Notes: generated by a model from the sequence alone, not told the origin. Positions 16,715 to 25,104 are shown, numbered from the stretch's first letter. The stretch: 64,000 bases of DNA from Bog-159 sp963707465 (GCA_963707465.1 CAVPQK010000024.1:558001-622000); one strand, 5' to 3'. A program made the numbers and translations.

Positions 16715-19249
16715 TTATTCATACCTCAGCGCGATGAGCGGATCCACCCTTGACGCGCGGCGCGCGGGCAGATAGCCGGAGACGACGGCGACCCCTATCA
16801 TGATGCCCACAGCGGCCGCCAGTGTCACGGGATCGGCGGCCTTCAGGCCGAACAGCTTGCTTTGGATGAGGCGCGCGCAGGCCAGGCTGGCGGGCACTCC
16901 GGCTGCCAGTCCGATGGCGATCAGCACGGCGGTCTCGCGCAGAATCATGCCCACTACAGTGCCGCGCTCCGCGCCCAACGCCATGCGGATGCCGATTTCA
17001 TTGGTGCGCTGCGCCACGGCGTAGGAAAGCACGCCGTAGAGGCCGATGGCGGCCAGCAGCAGGGCCAGGCCGCCGAAGACCGTGGAGAGTTGCGCGATGA
17101 TGCGCTCCTGCCGCAGATTGTCGTCCAGCACCGTGACGAAGGTCTGCACGCTGCCGATCGGAATGGCCGGATCGTAGGCCAGAATCGCCTTGCGCGCCGC
17201 CTGAATCACCGCGCCGGGTTCGCCAGAGGTCCGGATCTCGTAAATCATGCCCGGCGGGAAATCGCCCAGCGGCTGCAGCGCGGAGAGGTAGAAGCGCCGG
17301 GGGATTTCTTGCCGCAGGCTGTGGTCCCGCGCATCGCGCGCCACTCCCACGATGGTGAACGTCTGGTGCGTATCCGGGAACTCGTCGGTGACGTGCTTGC
17401 CGATCGGATTCCCGGCGCCGAAGTAGAACTTGGCAAACGCTTCGTTCACCACACAGACGGACTCCGCCGATTCCACATCCTGCGGCCCGATATCCCGCCC
17501 CAGCAGGATGGGGATGCCCACTGTGGCAAAGTACCCTGGACCGGCCTGGTCGAAGCGCGCGTGCAGATCCCGCGGCTTTTCCGATTTATAACCCTCCACG
17601 CTGATCTTGTCGCCGGACTCGCTGCCGCTAAACAGACCGTTCGACGAATAAGTGACGCCGCGGACGCCCGGAATTCGCGCGAGGCGGTCGCGCACCTCGT
17701 TATACGCGATGGGCAGCCGCTTGCCCGAGTAGCCGCCCGAAAGGAAGTCGACGTCGACCAGCGCCAGCTTGTCCCGCGGGTAGCCCAGGTCCACGCTCTC
17801 CAGGTTGCGCAAAGTGCGGATGAACCATCCGGCGCCGATCAGGAGCATCACGGAGAGCGCGATCTGTCCGATCACCAGGATCTTGCCGGCGCCGATCTTG
17901 GCGCTGCTGCCGGTCATCCCGCGTCCGGCCTCTTTCAATGTGCCGCTGACGTTGACGGCCGCGGATCTCCAGGCGGGAGCCAGTCCAAAGATCAGGCCGG
18001 TGAGCAACGAAACCCCTAAGGTGAAAGCGAGGACGCGCAGATCCGGGCGCGCATCGAGTGCCACCGAGCCGGGCCGGTTGGCAATCAAGGCGACCAGCAA
18101 CTTTACGCCGTACACCGCCAGCACGCTGCCGAGCAACCCGCCGGCCACCGAGAGCATCAGGCTTTCGGTGAGAAACTGCCGGACGATACGCGCCCGGCCC
18201 GCGCCCAGCGCCAGCCGCACGCCCATCTCCTTCTGCCGCCCGGTGGCGCGCGCCAGCAGCAGGTTCGCGACATTGGCGCAGGCGATCACCAGCACCAGCG
18301 CGACAAAAGCCATCAGCACGTACAACGGATCGGCAAAATTGCCGCGCAGGCTGGAGACGCCCGCGCCGGCGTCGTGCAGCACCAGGTTCTGCTTCAGAAT
18401 TCCCGGCTGGCTTTGGCTGAGCTTCGAGAATTCTTCAGCCACCACCTGTTTGAACACCACGTCCACGTTGGCCTGCGCCTGCTTACGCGAGACGCCGGGC
18501 TTCAGGCGGCCGATCACATGCAGCCACATCACCTTTTCCGCGATGCGGCCGGGATCGTCTTCGAGCCACATGCGGCCGGGCATGATCAGCGGCTGCATGT
18601 CGAGCGGAATCCACAGATCGGGCGCTTCGCCGACGTTTTCGCCGAGAAAATGGGGCTGCGCCACACCGATGATGGTCAGGTCGGCTTTGGCGATGCGGAT
18701 ATGAGAATCCAAAACGGAGGGCGAGCCGCCGAATTGACGCTGCCAGAACGCATAGCTGATGACGGCGTAGGGAGTGCTGCCGGGGCCGTGTTCATCGGCG
18801 GCCGTGAAGGCGCGGCCGATGGTGGTGGTGGCGCCCAGCACCGTGAAATAGCCGCTGCTGACCAGGCGCGTTCGCAGTTCCTCGGGCGCCTGGCCGTCGA
18901 TACGGGCGTTGTTCCGGTCCATATCGCTCTGCGCGGCTAACATGCCGGAGAACGACTGGGAGCGGTCGCGCAGGGCCTCGAACTCGCGATTCGAGAGAGT
19001 GCCGCGCTCGCCCGTGGAAGTGCCGATACTGACGCCTCCGTTGGTGGGGTCGGTCAGGACGACCAGTTGTTGCGGGTCCTTGACCGGCAGCATCTTCAAT
19101 AGCACGGTGTCGATCAGGCTGAAGATGGCGGTATTGGCGCCGATGCCGAGGGCGAGCGAAAGCACCGCGACCGAGGTAAAACCGGGGCTTTTGGCCAACA
19201 GGCGAGCGCCATAGACGAAGTCCTGGCGTAGTTGCGCGATTCCGGGCAT
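16715..19249 (-). CDS. MacB/FtsX-type ABC transporter permease (two-module)
   Basis: 844 residues. After GARLLAKSPGFTSVAVLSLA (first membrane helix) comes a periplasmic core domain. An FtsX block follows with three helices (LMAFVALVLVIACANVANLL), then a second helix, core domain and FtsX block ending LPARRASRVDPLIALRYE. Duplicated permeases of this type are very common in acidobacteria and may export lipids, peptides or drugs; substrate unknown. No ATPase gene is adjacent. It is divergent from padR, the usual partner regulator. Confidence 0.92.
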   Translation of the reverse strand: MPGIAQLRQDFVYGARLLAKSPGFTSVAVLSLALGIGANTAIFSLIDTVLLKMLPVKDPQQLVVLTDPTNGGVSIGTSTGERGTLSNREFEALRDRSQSFSGMLAAQSDMDRNNARIDGQAPEELRTRLVSSGYFTVLGATTTIGRAFTAADEHGPGSTPYAVISYAFWQRQFGGSPSVLDSHIRIAKADLTIIGVAQPHFLGENVGEAPDLWIPLDMQPLIMPGRMWLEDDPGRIAEKVMWLHVIGRLKPGVSRKQAQANVDVVFKQVVAEEFSKLSQSQPGILKQNLVLHDAGAGVSSLRGNFADPLYVLMAFVALVLVIACANVANLLLARATGRQKEMGVRLALGAGRARIVRQFLTESLMLSVAGGLLGSVLAVYGVKLLVALIANRPGSVALDARPDLRVLAFTLGVSLLTGLIFGLAPAWRSAAVNVSGTLKEAGRGMTGSSAKIGAGKILVIGQIALSVMLLIGAGWFIRTLRNLESVDLGYPRDKLALVDVDFLSGGYSGKRLPIAYNEVRDRLARIPGVRGVTYSSNGLFSGSESGDKISVEGYKSEKPRDLHARFDQAGPGYFATVGIPILLGRDIGPQDVESAESVCVVNEAFAKFYFGAGNPIGKHVTDEFPDTHQTFTIVGVARDARDHSLRQEIPRRFYLSALQPLGDFPPGMIYEIRTSGEPGAVIQAARKAILAYDPAIPIGSVQTFVTVLDDNLRQERIIAQLSTVFGGLALLLAAIGLYGVLSYAVAQRTNEIGIRMALGAERGTVVGMILRETAVLIAIGLAAGVPASLACARLIQSKLFGLKAADPVTLAAAVGIMIGVAVVSGYLPARRASRVDPLIALRYE

Positions 19250-19291
19250 ATGCCTTGGACGCGCCCCGCCCGGGTTCGGTTAGGCGCTCTC

Positions 19292-19327
19292 TTGACAAAT
19301 CCGGCGGCATCGTCCTAATATGGCGTC
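19292..19327 (+). promoter_or_regulatory. Candidate sigma-70 promoter giving a leaderless padR transcript
   Basis: TTGACA (19292-19297), 18-base spacer, TAATAT (19316-19321). The padR ATG at 19328 lies 7 bases past the -10 box, where transcription would begin, so the mRNA would have almost no leader. The palindrome CGACATGTCG at 19331-19340, overlapping the first codons, is a possible operator for PadR itself. Confidence 0.6.
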
Positions 19328-19669
19328 ATGCGACATGTCGTGCTACGACCTCTCAGCGAGGCGGTTTTGCTGATCCTGGCCAGCCTGGCGGAGAAGCCGC
19401 GGCACGGATATGCGCTGCTGAAGGATATCGAAGAGCTCAGCGGTGGCCGTGTGCGGCTGAGCACCGGCACGCTGTACGGCGCGCTGCGCCGGCTGCTGGA
19501 AGACGGCTGGATCGAGCGGTTCGAGCAGGCGGACACGGCGCGCGAGAAGCAGGCGTATCGGCTGACCGCGGCGGGGCGCCGGCAACTGCAAACGGAACTG
19601 GACCGCATGAAGCAGTTGACCCGGGCGGCCGGCGCGCGGCTGCGGGCGCGTATGGCAGGGGAGGCGTAG
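19328..19669 (+). CDS. PadR-family transcriptional regulator
   Basis: 113 residues with a winged helix-turn-helix: LLILASLAEKPRHGYALLKD, then LSTGTLYGALRRLLEDGWI as the recognition helix and wing, and YRLTAAGRRQL before a short C-terminal helix for dimerisation. PadR proteins repress neighbouring transporter genes until a ligand binds. Its position divergent from the ABC permease implies control of that gene and of itself. The distance to the -10 box leaves no room for a ribosome-binding site. Confidence 0.92.
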   Translation: MRHVVLRPLSEAVLLILASLAEKPRHGYALLKDIEELSGGRVRLSTGTLYGALRRLLEDGWIERFEQADTAREKQAYRLTAAGRRQLQTELDRMKQLTRAAGARLRARMAGEA

Positions 19670-19670
19670 C

Positions 19671-19955
19671 GTGAAACGGGCGTATCGGGCATTACTGGGG
19701 CTGTATCCATACGACTTCCGAGCGGCGTTCGCCGCGGAAATGTGGGCCGCTTGCGAAACCGCGGGCGCCCAGCGCCGCGCCGCGGAATTCGCCGGACTGA
19801 TGGCGGGCGCGGCGGCTGAGTGGATCGCCAAATTCACATCCGACCGTTCGGCGAGGGCGCGCAATCTGCCGGACCTGCGGATGATGCGGCCGGCCGGCAT
19901 GCCGCGCGAAGTGTGGTTCGGAAGGATCGGATGCTCGTCGGACACATTGCGGTAG
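19671..19955 (+). CDS. Small protein of unknown function
   Basis: 94 residues from GTG 19671, one base after the padR stop. The segment ALLGLYPYDFRAAFAAEMW resembles the short motif found in N-terminal extensions of acidobacterial permeases, but there is no permease domain after it. Its end overlaps the next gene by 25 bases. It may be a detached regulatory segment for the transporter; function unknown. Confidence 0.55.
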   Translation: MKRAYRALLGLYPYDFRAAFAAEMWAACETAGAQRRAAEFAGLMAGAAAEWIAKFTSDRSARARNLPDLRMMRPAGMPREVWFGRIGCSSDTLR

Positions 19956-20596
19956 GGCTGGCCGCCAAGCGGGTGACGCCGCGCGTCTCGCTGGGGACGA
20001 CTGTCCTGGCGGCGCTGCTCCCCGATCTGCTGTGGTGCGTCTTTCTGCTGGCGGGCATCGAGCACATCGAACTCCGGCCGGGCCGCGGCGCGGTGAACTA
20101 TCTGGCAGCCTCGGACATGGCCTTCAGCCACAGCCTGCTGATGGACGCTGTTTGGGGCGCGCTCCTGGCCGCGGTATATTTCCGGGCGCGGCATTACGCG
20201 CGCGGCGCCTGGGTGCTTTTCGCGGCGGTGATGAGCCACTGGCTGCTGGATTTCGTGGCGCATCCGCCGGATATGGCCCTCGGGCCGGGCGTCCATAGCT
20301 ATTTCGGACTGGGGCTTTGGAATTCCGTGGCGGCAACCATCGTCGTGGAGGGTGGGATGTGGGTGCTCGCCACCATTATCTATGTGCGCGCCACGCGTCC
20401 GAAAGGCCGCACGGGAGTCTACGCTTTTTGGATCGGCGCGGCGTTTCTGACCTTGACATGGTACGGCAATATTAGCGGAGCGCCTCCGCCTGGCGCGCGG
20501 GCGATGGCCGTCAGCAGCCTGATCTTCTTCTCGTCGGTGGTGGCGTGGGCCTATTGGATGAACCGCCTGCGTCCCGCCTGCTACAATTCGGTGTGA
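19931..20596 (+). CDS. YdjM-like integral membrane protein
   Basis: 221 residues with five or six hydrophobic stretches. FSHSLLMDAVWG and SHWLLDFVAHPPDM form the paired histidine/aspartate pattern of the membrane-bound metal-dependent hydrolase (YdjM/DUF457) group. Biochemical activity is unproven. The start is ATG 19931 (MLVGHIAVGLAAK), because the frame upstream is a shadow of the preceding gene. The stop overlaps the GTG start of the next gene. Confidence 0.78.
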   Translation: MLVGHIAVGLAAKRVTPRVSLGTTVLAALLPDLLWCVFLLAGIEHIELRPGRGAVNYLAASDMAFSHSLLMDAVWGALLAAVYFRARHYARGAWVLFAAVMSHWLLDFVAHPPDMALGPGVHSYFGLGLWNSVAATIVVEGGMWVLATIIYVRATRPKGRTGVYAFWIGAAFLTLTWYGNISGAPPPGARAMAVSSLIFFSSVVAWAYWMNRLRPACYNSV

Positions 20597-21369
20597 TCCG
20601 CACACTGGCATTGTTCCTCGCGTCGTCATGCGTCGTCGCATGCCTGGCGGCCGAGCTGAAGCCGGAGGCCGTGCAGGCTTATGATCGCTACACCCACGAT
20701 TTGGAGGCGCGGCTGGCCGCGGCGAAGAGCCCGTTCTTGTGGGTGGACGCTTCGCCCGAACGCCTGCGCCTGGTGAAGCAGGGGCAGGTCGTGGTAGAGC
20801 CCGCCAAGGGCGATGGCGACACCTTCGTGCCGGGGGCATCCATTCACGATTGGATCGGGGCGATCTTCATCCCCGGCGGGACGCTGGATAAGACGCTGAC
20901 GGTGCTCGAGGACTACGACCATCACAAGAATTATTACAAAGACGTGCCCGAGTCGAAGCTGCTCTCGCAAAACGGCAGCGACTTCAAATACTACCGCCTG
21001 CGCGTGCTGCACAACGGCCCCATAAGCGGCGTGTTTCGCACCGAATTCGCGGCGCACTACCAGCGGATCGATGCCACGCGCTGGGAGTGCCAGACGCGTA
21101 CCACGCGCGTGACCGAAATCGAAGACTACGGCAAGCCCAAAGCGCACGAACTGCAACCGGGGCATGGCAGCGGCTACCTGTGGCGGCTGAACGGTTACTG
21201 GCGGCTGGAGCAGCGCGATGGCGGCGTCTACCTGGAGTGCGAGACCACCTCACTGACGCGGGGGCTGCCGCCGATCATTGGTGCGCTGTTCGTCTCCTCC
21301 ACCCACACGATTGAACGCGAGGGGTTGACGGCCACGCTGCAAGCGACTCGCGACGCCGCCCGCAAGTGA
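20593..21369 (+). CDS. Exported protein of unknown function
   Basis: 258 residues from GTG 20593, giving a signal peptide (VIRTLALFLASSCVVACLAA). The mature part has TLTVLEDYDHHKNYYKDV, then YYRLRVLHNGPISGVFRTEF and an ending GLPPIIGALFVSSTHTIERE, which suggests a single soluble domain, perhaps START/SRPBCC-like by its alternating strand pattern. I do not recognise a named family. The start overlaps the upstream stop (GTGTGA), and the last codon overlaps the start of hom, so it is embedded in an operon. Confidence 0.65.
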   Translation: MIRTLALFLASSCVVACLAAELKPEAVQAYDRYTHDLEARLAAAKSPFLWVDASPERLRLVKQGQVVVEPAKGDGDTFVPGASIHDWIGAIFIPGGTLDKTLTVLEDYDHHKNYYKDVPESKLLSQNGSDFKYYRLRVLHNGPISGVFRTEFAAHYQRIDATRWECQTRTTRVTEIEDYGKPKAHELQPGHGSGYLWRLNGYWRLEQRDGGVYLECETTSLTRGLPPIIGALFVSSTHTIEREGLTATLQATRDAARK

Positions 21370-22352
21370 ACAAAGCCGTGAGCAACGCCGTGACCCGCGT
21401 GGCGCTGATCGGCTATGGCCATGTCGCGCGCGCGCTGGCGCGGCTGCTGCGGCAACAGCACGCGAAGTTTCCGTTTCGCATCACCGGCATCCACACGGCG
21501 CGGCATGGCACGGTGGTGTCCGCGCGCGGCGTGCCACCCGACCCGGTGTTCGGCCCGGCGGCGGCCTCCGTCGACGAGTTCCTGGATGCCGCGCAGGCGG
21601 ATATCGCCGTGGAGCTGACTACGCTGAATCCGGCCTCGGGCGAACCGGCTATTTCGCACATCCGGGCGGCGTTCGCGCGGCGCATGCATGTGGTCACGGC
21701 GAATAAAGGCCCCATCGCGCACGCCTACGCGGATCTGCGCGACATGGCTGCGCGCCAGGGGGTCGAGTTCCGCTTCGAATCCACGGTGATGGATGGCGCG
21801 CCGGTGTTCAACCTGGTGCGCTACAACTTGCCGGGCGTGACCATGCTGGGCTTCACCGGCGCGCTGAATTCCACGTCCAAGCTGGTGATCGAAACCATGG
21901 AGCGGGGTGGTTCGTTCGCGGACGGCCTGGCGCTGGCGCGCAGCCTGGGAGTGGCGGAGGCAGACGCCAGCTTCGATGTGGAGGGCTGGGATTCGGCCGC
22001 CAAGACGGCCGCGCTGGCCAACGTGCTGATGGACGCGCGCACCACGCCGCAAGCCGTTTCCACGCGGGGCATCGCGCGGCTCACGCCGGAGCGCATCGCG
22101 GAGCTGGGGCGGGCGGGGAAGACGGTGCGCCTGATCAGCCGCGCCCGCCGCGGCGCGGACGGCATCTCGCTGCGTGTGCGCGCCGAGGTGCTGGACAAGA
22201 CCGACGCGCTGGCTTCGGTGGGAGGCACGTCGAACGTGCTGCTGCTGCACACGGATCTGATGGGGACCATCGGGATGGTCTCAATTTCGCCGGGAGTGGA
22301 GCAGACGGCGTATGGGGTGTTCGCGGATTTAGTGGATGTGGTGCGCGCGTAG
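21366..22352 (+). CDS. hom: Homoserine dehydrogenase
   Basis: This enzyme reduces aspartate semialdehyde to homoserine in threonine and methionine synthesis. The 328-residue protein has the NAD(P) loop VALIGYGHVARALARLL, HVVTANKGPIA, TGALNSTSKLVIETMERG and FDVEGWDSAAKTAALANV (family motif with the catalytic lysine). There is no C-terminal ACT domain, so it is the short form without allosteric threonine control. It starts at GTG 21366, overlapping the previous stop. An internal piece is repeated in decayed form at 22905-23205. Confidence 0.9.
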   Translation: MNKAVSNAVTRVALIGYGHVARALARLLRQQHAKFPFRITGIHTARHGTVVSARGVPPDPVFGPAAASVDEFLDAAQADIAVELTTLNPASGEPAISHIRAAFARRMHVVTANKGPIAHAYADLRDMAARQGVEFRFESTVMDGAPVFNLVRYNLPGVTMLGFTGALNSTSKLVIETMERGGSFADGLALARSLGVAEADASFDVEGWDSAAKTAALANVLMDARTTPQAVSTRGIARLTPERIAELGRAGKTVRLISRARRGADGISLRVRAEVLDKTDALASVGGTSNVLLLHTDLMGTIGMVSISPGVEQTAYGVFADLVDVVRA

Positions 22353-22380
22353 GGCGCGAATCGGCTCCAGGATGCCGCCG

Positions 22381-22656
22381 CTAGCCGCGACTCCGCAGGG
22401 GCTCCGGCGCCGCGGGAGCCCCGCGCAAGAGTCCCGCCGTGCTTAGATCCTCGTCGACATCCGGCCAGTGAATGCCGTAACCCGCGCCGCTGACTGTCCA
22501 GTTTTGTCGCTGCTCCGGGGTAGCGTCAAGGAGCCTTGGGTACCAGACCAAAGGCACCACAATCGTGCGCCCATCGATCAGGTCGACCGCCAGGGTGTCC
22601 TCTGTGAAGTTAACGTTTTTCACCCGTTCTCCGGGGTTAATTTCCGAATCGTGCAT
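22381..22656 (-). CDS. DUF2442 protein, probable antitoxin partner
   Basis: 91 residues. VKNVNFTEDTLAVDLIDGRTIVVP, then WYPRLLDATPEQRQNW and GIHWPDVDEDLS are the full set of DUF2442 landmarks. Such proteins usually follow a DUF4160 gene and are regarded as a toxin-antitoxin-like pair; the mechanism is not settled. I start at ATG 22656, 18 bases inside the end of the DUF4160 gene. Confidence 0.85.
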   Translation of the reverse strand: MHDSEINPGERVKNVNFTEDTLAVDLIDGRTIVVPLVWYPRLLDATPEQRQNWTVSGAGYGIHWPDVDEDLSTAGLLRGAPAAPEPLRSRG

Positions 22657-22873
22657 TCCATTTCTCCAGCAAGACGGCCTCATTTTCCGCGAGCATCCGT
22701 TGTATGCGGCGGAGTTCCACGGGACTAAAGCCCAGATTGAAAGCTAAGCCGATGGGACCCAGCCAAAATTTGGCCGATTGATCGTCGCGGTCGACGTGTA
22801 CGTGCGGTGGTTCGTTCGGTTCATGGCTGTAGAAATACAGGCGGTAGGGACCTGACCGCAAAACCGTCGGCAC
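22637..22873 (-). CDS. DUF4160 protein, probable toxin partner
   Basis: 78 residues from GTG 22873: VPTVLRSGPYRLYFYSHE, NEPPHVHVDRDD, then a helical end (RRIQRMLAENEAVLLEKWN). This is the complete DUF4160 domain, with its conserved PPHxHV motif. The frame is open further upstream, but that part is antisense to the hom fragment. It overlaps the DUF2442 gene by 20 bases. The pair lies between intact hom and its partial copy, on the opposite strand. Confidence 0.85.
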   Translation of the reverse strand: MPTVLRSGPYRLYFYSHEPNEPPHVHVDRDDQSAKFWLGPIGLAFNLGFSPVELRRIQRMLAENEAVLLEKWNARFGN

Positions 22874-22904
22874 TAGACCCAGTATCTCACTCTCGGACCC
22901 GCGT

Positions 22905-23205
22905 CCACCAGCGCGTGAATTCCACGTCCAAGCTGGTGATTGAGACAATGGAGCGGGGCGGTTCGTTCGCGGACGGCCTGGCGCTGGCGCGCAGCCTGGG
23001 AGTGGCGGAGGCGGACGCCAGCTTCGATGTGGAGGCTGGGATTCGGCCGCCAAGACGGCCGCGCTGGCCAACGTGCTGATGGACGCGCGCACCACGCCGC
23101 AAGCCGTTTCCACGCGCGGCATCGCGCGCTCACGCCGAAACGCCTCGCGGAACTGGACGGCATCTCGCTGCGCGTGCGCGCCGAACGTGGGGTGCGGACT
23201 GTTAA
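22905..23205 (+). pseudogene. Decayed internal fragment of hom
   Basis: Nearly identical to hom positions about 21866-22189: NSTSKLVIETMERGGSFADG is intact, but a one-base loss near 23033, another near 23130 and a deletion of about 50 bases before GACGGCATCTCGCTGCG destroy the frame. It has the same orientation as intact hom. It is a partial direct duplication carried beyond the DUF2442/DUF4160 pair. Confidence 0.93.
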
Positions 23206-23234
23206 GGTCGGCTAAGCGCGTCGTTGCCTTGTTT

Positions 23235-23344
23235 TATCTGCGTTCATCTGCGTTCATCTGCGGCCGCAGGTGCTTCCGCCGCCGAGCGGGAACAAACCAA
23301 GAAAAACGATATGGGCCGCAGATGAACGCAGATGAACGCAGATA
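23235..23344. repeat. 110-bp inverted-repeat element, copy 1
   Basis: Two perfect 31-base arms (23235-23265 and 23314-23344) flank a 48-base centre. Each arm is three units beginning ATCTGCG, with the first two units ATCTGCGTTC. A second copy at 51598-51706 has the same arms and a related centre, so it is a dispersed, non-coding element of MITE or REP type. No transposase is encoded. Confidence 0.92.
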
Positions 23345-23584
23345 GCACAGGTACGCTAGGATCTAGCTAACATTGAACTACAAAATCAATAATCTCGACT
23401 TACAAAACGTGTCAATCATCGACTACGTGAGTCACTCAGTCAGTCTAATACCCCGCTATATCTCCAGGGATATTACCTTATATTTCCCCATAACAAACTG
23501 TTGAGAAATATTAGAAATTATCTTACTTCTTCCTTTGAGTATCCATTAGCTGTGTGCCGATTCGTCCGCAGGTCGTGGGACTGA
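23345..23584 (+). promoter_or_regulatory. AT-rich leader and promoter region of the polysaccharide operon
   Basis: About 240 bases visibly richer in A and T than the rest of the window, with no gene. A weak sigma-70-like pair is TTGAGA (23501-23506), 17 bases, TACTTC (23524-23529); other AT-rich choices exist. GTGAGTCACTC near 23430 is a short palindrome that could bind a regulator. AT-rich DNA before a polysaccharide operon may also attract silencing proteins. Confidence 0.4.
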
Positions 23585-23601
23585 AGGGGCGGTAGCGCAT
23601 G
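23585..23601 (+). promoter_or_regulatory. ops/JUMPstart-like element
   Basis: AGGGGCGGTAGCG (23585-23597) is an exact 13-base match to the end of the JUMPstart sequence of enterobacterial polysaccharide operons, and covers 10 of the 12 bases of the ops element (GGCGGTAGCGTG); CATG follows instead of TG. In E. coli this element pauses RNA polymerase and recruits RfaH. Here it lies 25 bases before the gene for a NusG/RfaH-family protein. Confidence 0.65.
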
Positions 23602-23621
23602 AATTTCAGGCCCTGTGATGC

Positions 23622-24155
23622 ATGCCTTCCAAAACCGTGCCCGATGAAACAGTTTCGCTCCCGTGGTATGCCTTGCAAGTCGCGTCACGCTGCGAGAAGG
23701 CCGTGGCGTCGGGGCTGGACCTGCGCGGATACAGCGGTTTCCTGCCAATGTACCGCAGCAGGCGCAAATGGTCGGACCGTTTCGAAGATGTGGATCTCCC
23801 TCTTTTTCCGGGGTATGTGTTTTGCCGGGTGGACGTGAGCCGCCGTTTGCCGGTTCTGCGGATACCGGGTGTGGTGCGCATTGTGGGGCTCGGCAAGACG
23901 CCCGTCCCGGTCGACGATGACGAGATTGCCGCGGTCGAGGCGGTGGTACGTTCGGGACTCTTGACGCGGCCGTGTCCTTTTCTGAAGGTGGGCCAGACGG
24001 TGACGATCGAAGAAGGGCCGCTGCGGAATGTGAGTGGAATCCTGACCGAGATCCGCGGTTCCCAGCAGTTGATCGTTTCCGTCACTTTGCTGCAGCGGTC
24101 GCTGGCCGTGGCAGTACCACGAAGTTCGATTCGGCCTGCAGGCGGCGCGATATGA
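23622..24155 (+). CDS. NusG-family specialised antiterminator (UpxY/RfaH/LoaP-like)
   Basis: 177 residues. The NGN domain covers roughly residues 12-110 (LPWYALQVASRCEKAVASGL, FLPMYRSRRKWSDR, LFPGYVFCRVD, IPGVVRIVG). A KOW-type barrel follows (VGQTVTIEEGPLRNVSG, then VSVTLLQRSLAVAVP). Such paralogs ride with RNA polymerase and let it pass terminators in long polysaccharide operons. It is the first gene of the locus, lies just after the ops-like element, and overlaps the next start (ATGA). Confidence 0.9.
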   Translation: MPSKTVPDETVSLPWYALQVASRCEKAVASGLDLRGYSGFLPMYRSRRKWSDRFEDVDLPLFPGYVFCRVDVSRRLPVLRIPGVVRIVGLGKTPVPVDDDEIAAVEAVVRSGLLTRPCPFLKVGQTVTIEEGPLRNVSGILTEIRGSQQLIVSVTLLQRSLAVAVPRSSIRPAGGAI

Positions 24156-25093
24156 AGCAACTACGTCAACTGATTGCGGTGGGGCTGATGCTGGGCTTGA
24201 GCGTGGCCGCCCAGGAACCGGTCACCCGCGCGACCTACGTGCTGGGTCCGGCCGACGTGGTGAGCATCCACGCCGCGAACGCCCCCGACATGAGCGACAA
24301 GCCGTTTCGCCTGGACGCCGACGGCGAACTGAAACTGCCGATGATCGGGCGGATCCAGGCGGGCGGCCTGACGCTCGAACAATTGGAGGCGGAAATCTCC
24401 AAGCGGCTGAAGGTGTATTTGGAAGAGCCGGAGGTAACCGTCAGCGTCATGGAGTTCAAGAGCCAGCCGGTTTCCGTCCTGGGCGCGGTGAACTTGCCGG
24501 GCGTGCATCAGTTGGAAGGACGGAAAACGCTGCTGGAGGTCTTGTCGGCGGCAGGCGGGCTGAAACCGGAAGCTGCGTCGGCCATCAGCATCACCCGCCG
24601 CATCGAATACGGGATGATCCCGGTACCCGGCGCCGTTCTCGATCCGACGCATCAGTTCAGCATTGCGCAGATCGATCTGAAGCCGGTGCTGGAAGCCAGG
24701 ACCCCGGAACTGAACATTGTGATTCGCCCGCACGATGTGCTTTCGGTTCCCCGCGCCCAGATGATCTACGTCATCGGAGAAGTCGGGCACGCCGGTGCGC
24801 TACCGCTGAGCGAGAGTGGTTCCCTTTCCGTTTTGGAGGCCGTTTCCACGTCGGGCGGGGTCTTGCGGACGGCGGCCGCGGGCCACTCCCGGATTCTGCG
24901 TCCGGTCCCGGGTCAGACGAAGCGTACGGAAGTGGCCGTGGACGTGAACAAGATCATGGCCGGCAAATCCGACGATATACCGCTCGCGGCCGGCGATATT
25001 CTAGTGGTGCCGCCAAGCAACGGCAAGAAGGCGGTTCTTCGCACACTCGAAGCCGCCATCCAAGTGGGCACGTTCGTGGCTGTCCGATATTAA
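24152..25093 (+). CDS. Polysaccharide export outer-membrane protein (OPX, Wza-like)
   Basis: 313 residues with a signal peptide (QLIAVGLMLGLSVAAQ) but no lipobox cysteine. The polysaccharide-export domain is YVLGPADVVSIHAANAPDMS, then LDADGELKLPMIGRIQAGG, LEEPEVTVSVMEF. Two SLBB repeats follow (PVSVLGAVNLPGVHQLEG and MIYVIGEVGHAGALPLSES). It should form the periplasmic-outer-membrane channel for the glycan and work with the tyrosine kinase encoded next. Translation is coupled to the antiterminator gene by a 4-base overlap. Confidence 0.92.
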   Translation: MKQLRQLIAVGLMLGLSVAAQEPVTRATYVLGPADVVSIHAANAPDMSDKPFRLDADGELKLPMIGRIQAGGLTLEQLEAEISKRLKVYLEEPEVTVSVMEFKSQPVSVLGAVNLPGVHQLEGRKTLLEVLSAAGGLKPEAASAISITRRIEYGMIPVPGAVLDPTHQFSIAQIDLKPVLEARTPELNIVIRPHDVLSVPRAQMIYVIGEVGHAGALPLSESGSLSVLEAVSTSGGVLRTAAAGHSRILRPVPGQTKRTEVAVDVNKIMAGKSDDIPLAAGDILVVPPSNGKKAVLRTLEAAIQVGTFVAVRY

Positions 25094-25104
25094 GGTTCTC
25101 ACCG

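Noticed and set aside
19343..20839. 498-codon minus-strand frame across padR and membrane-protein genes
   Set aside because: It spans several confident genes on the other strand and shows no motif.
22905..23205. Functional short homoserine dehydrogenase
   Set aside because: Frameshifts and a deletion remove the catalytic and NAD-binding parts.
23235..23344. Complete insertion sequence
   Set aside because: Only 110 bases with no room for a transposase; better described as a non-autonomous element.
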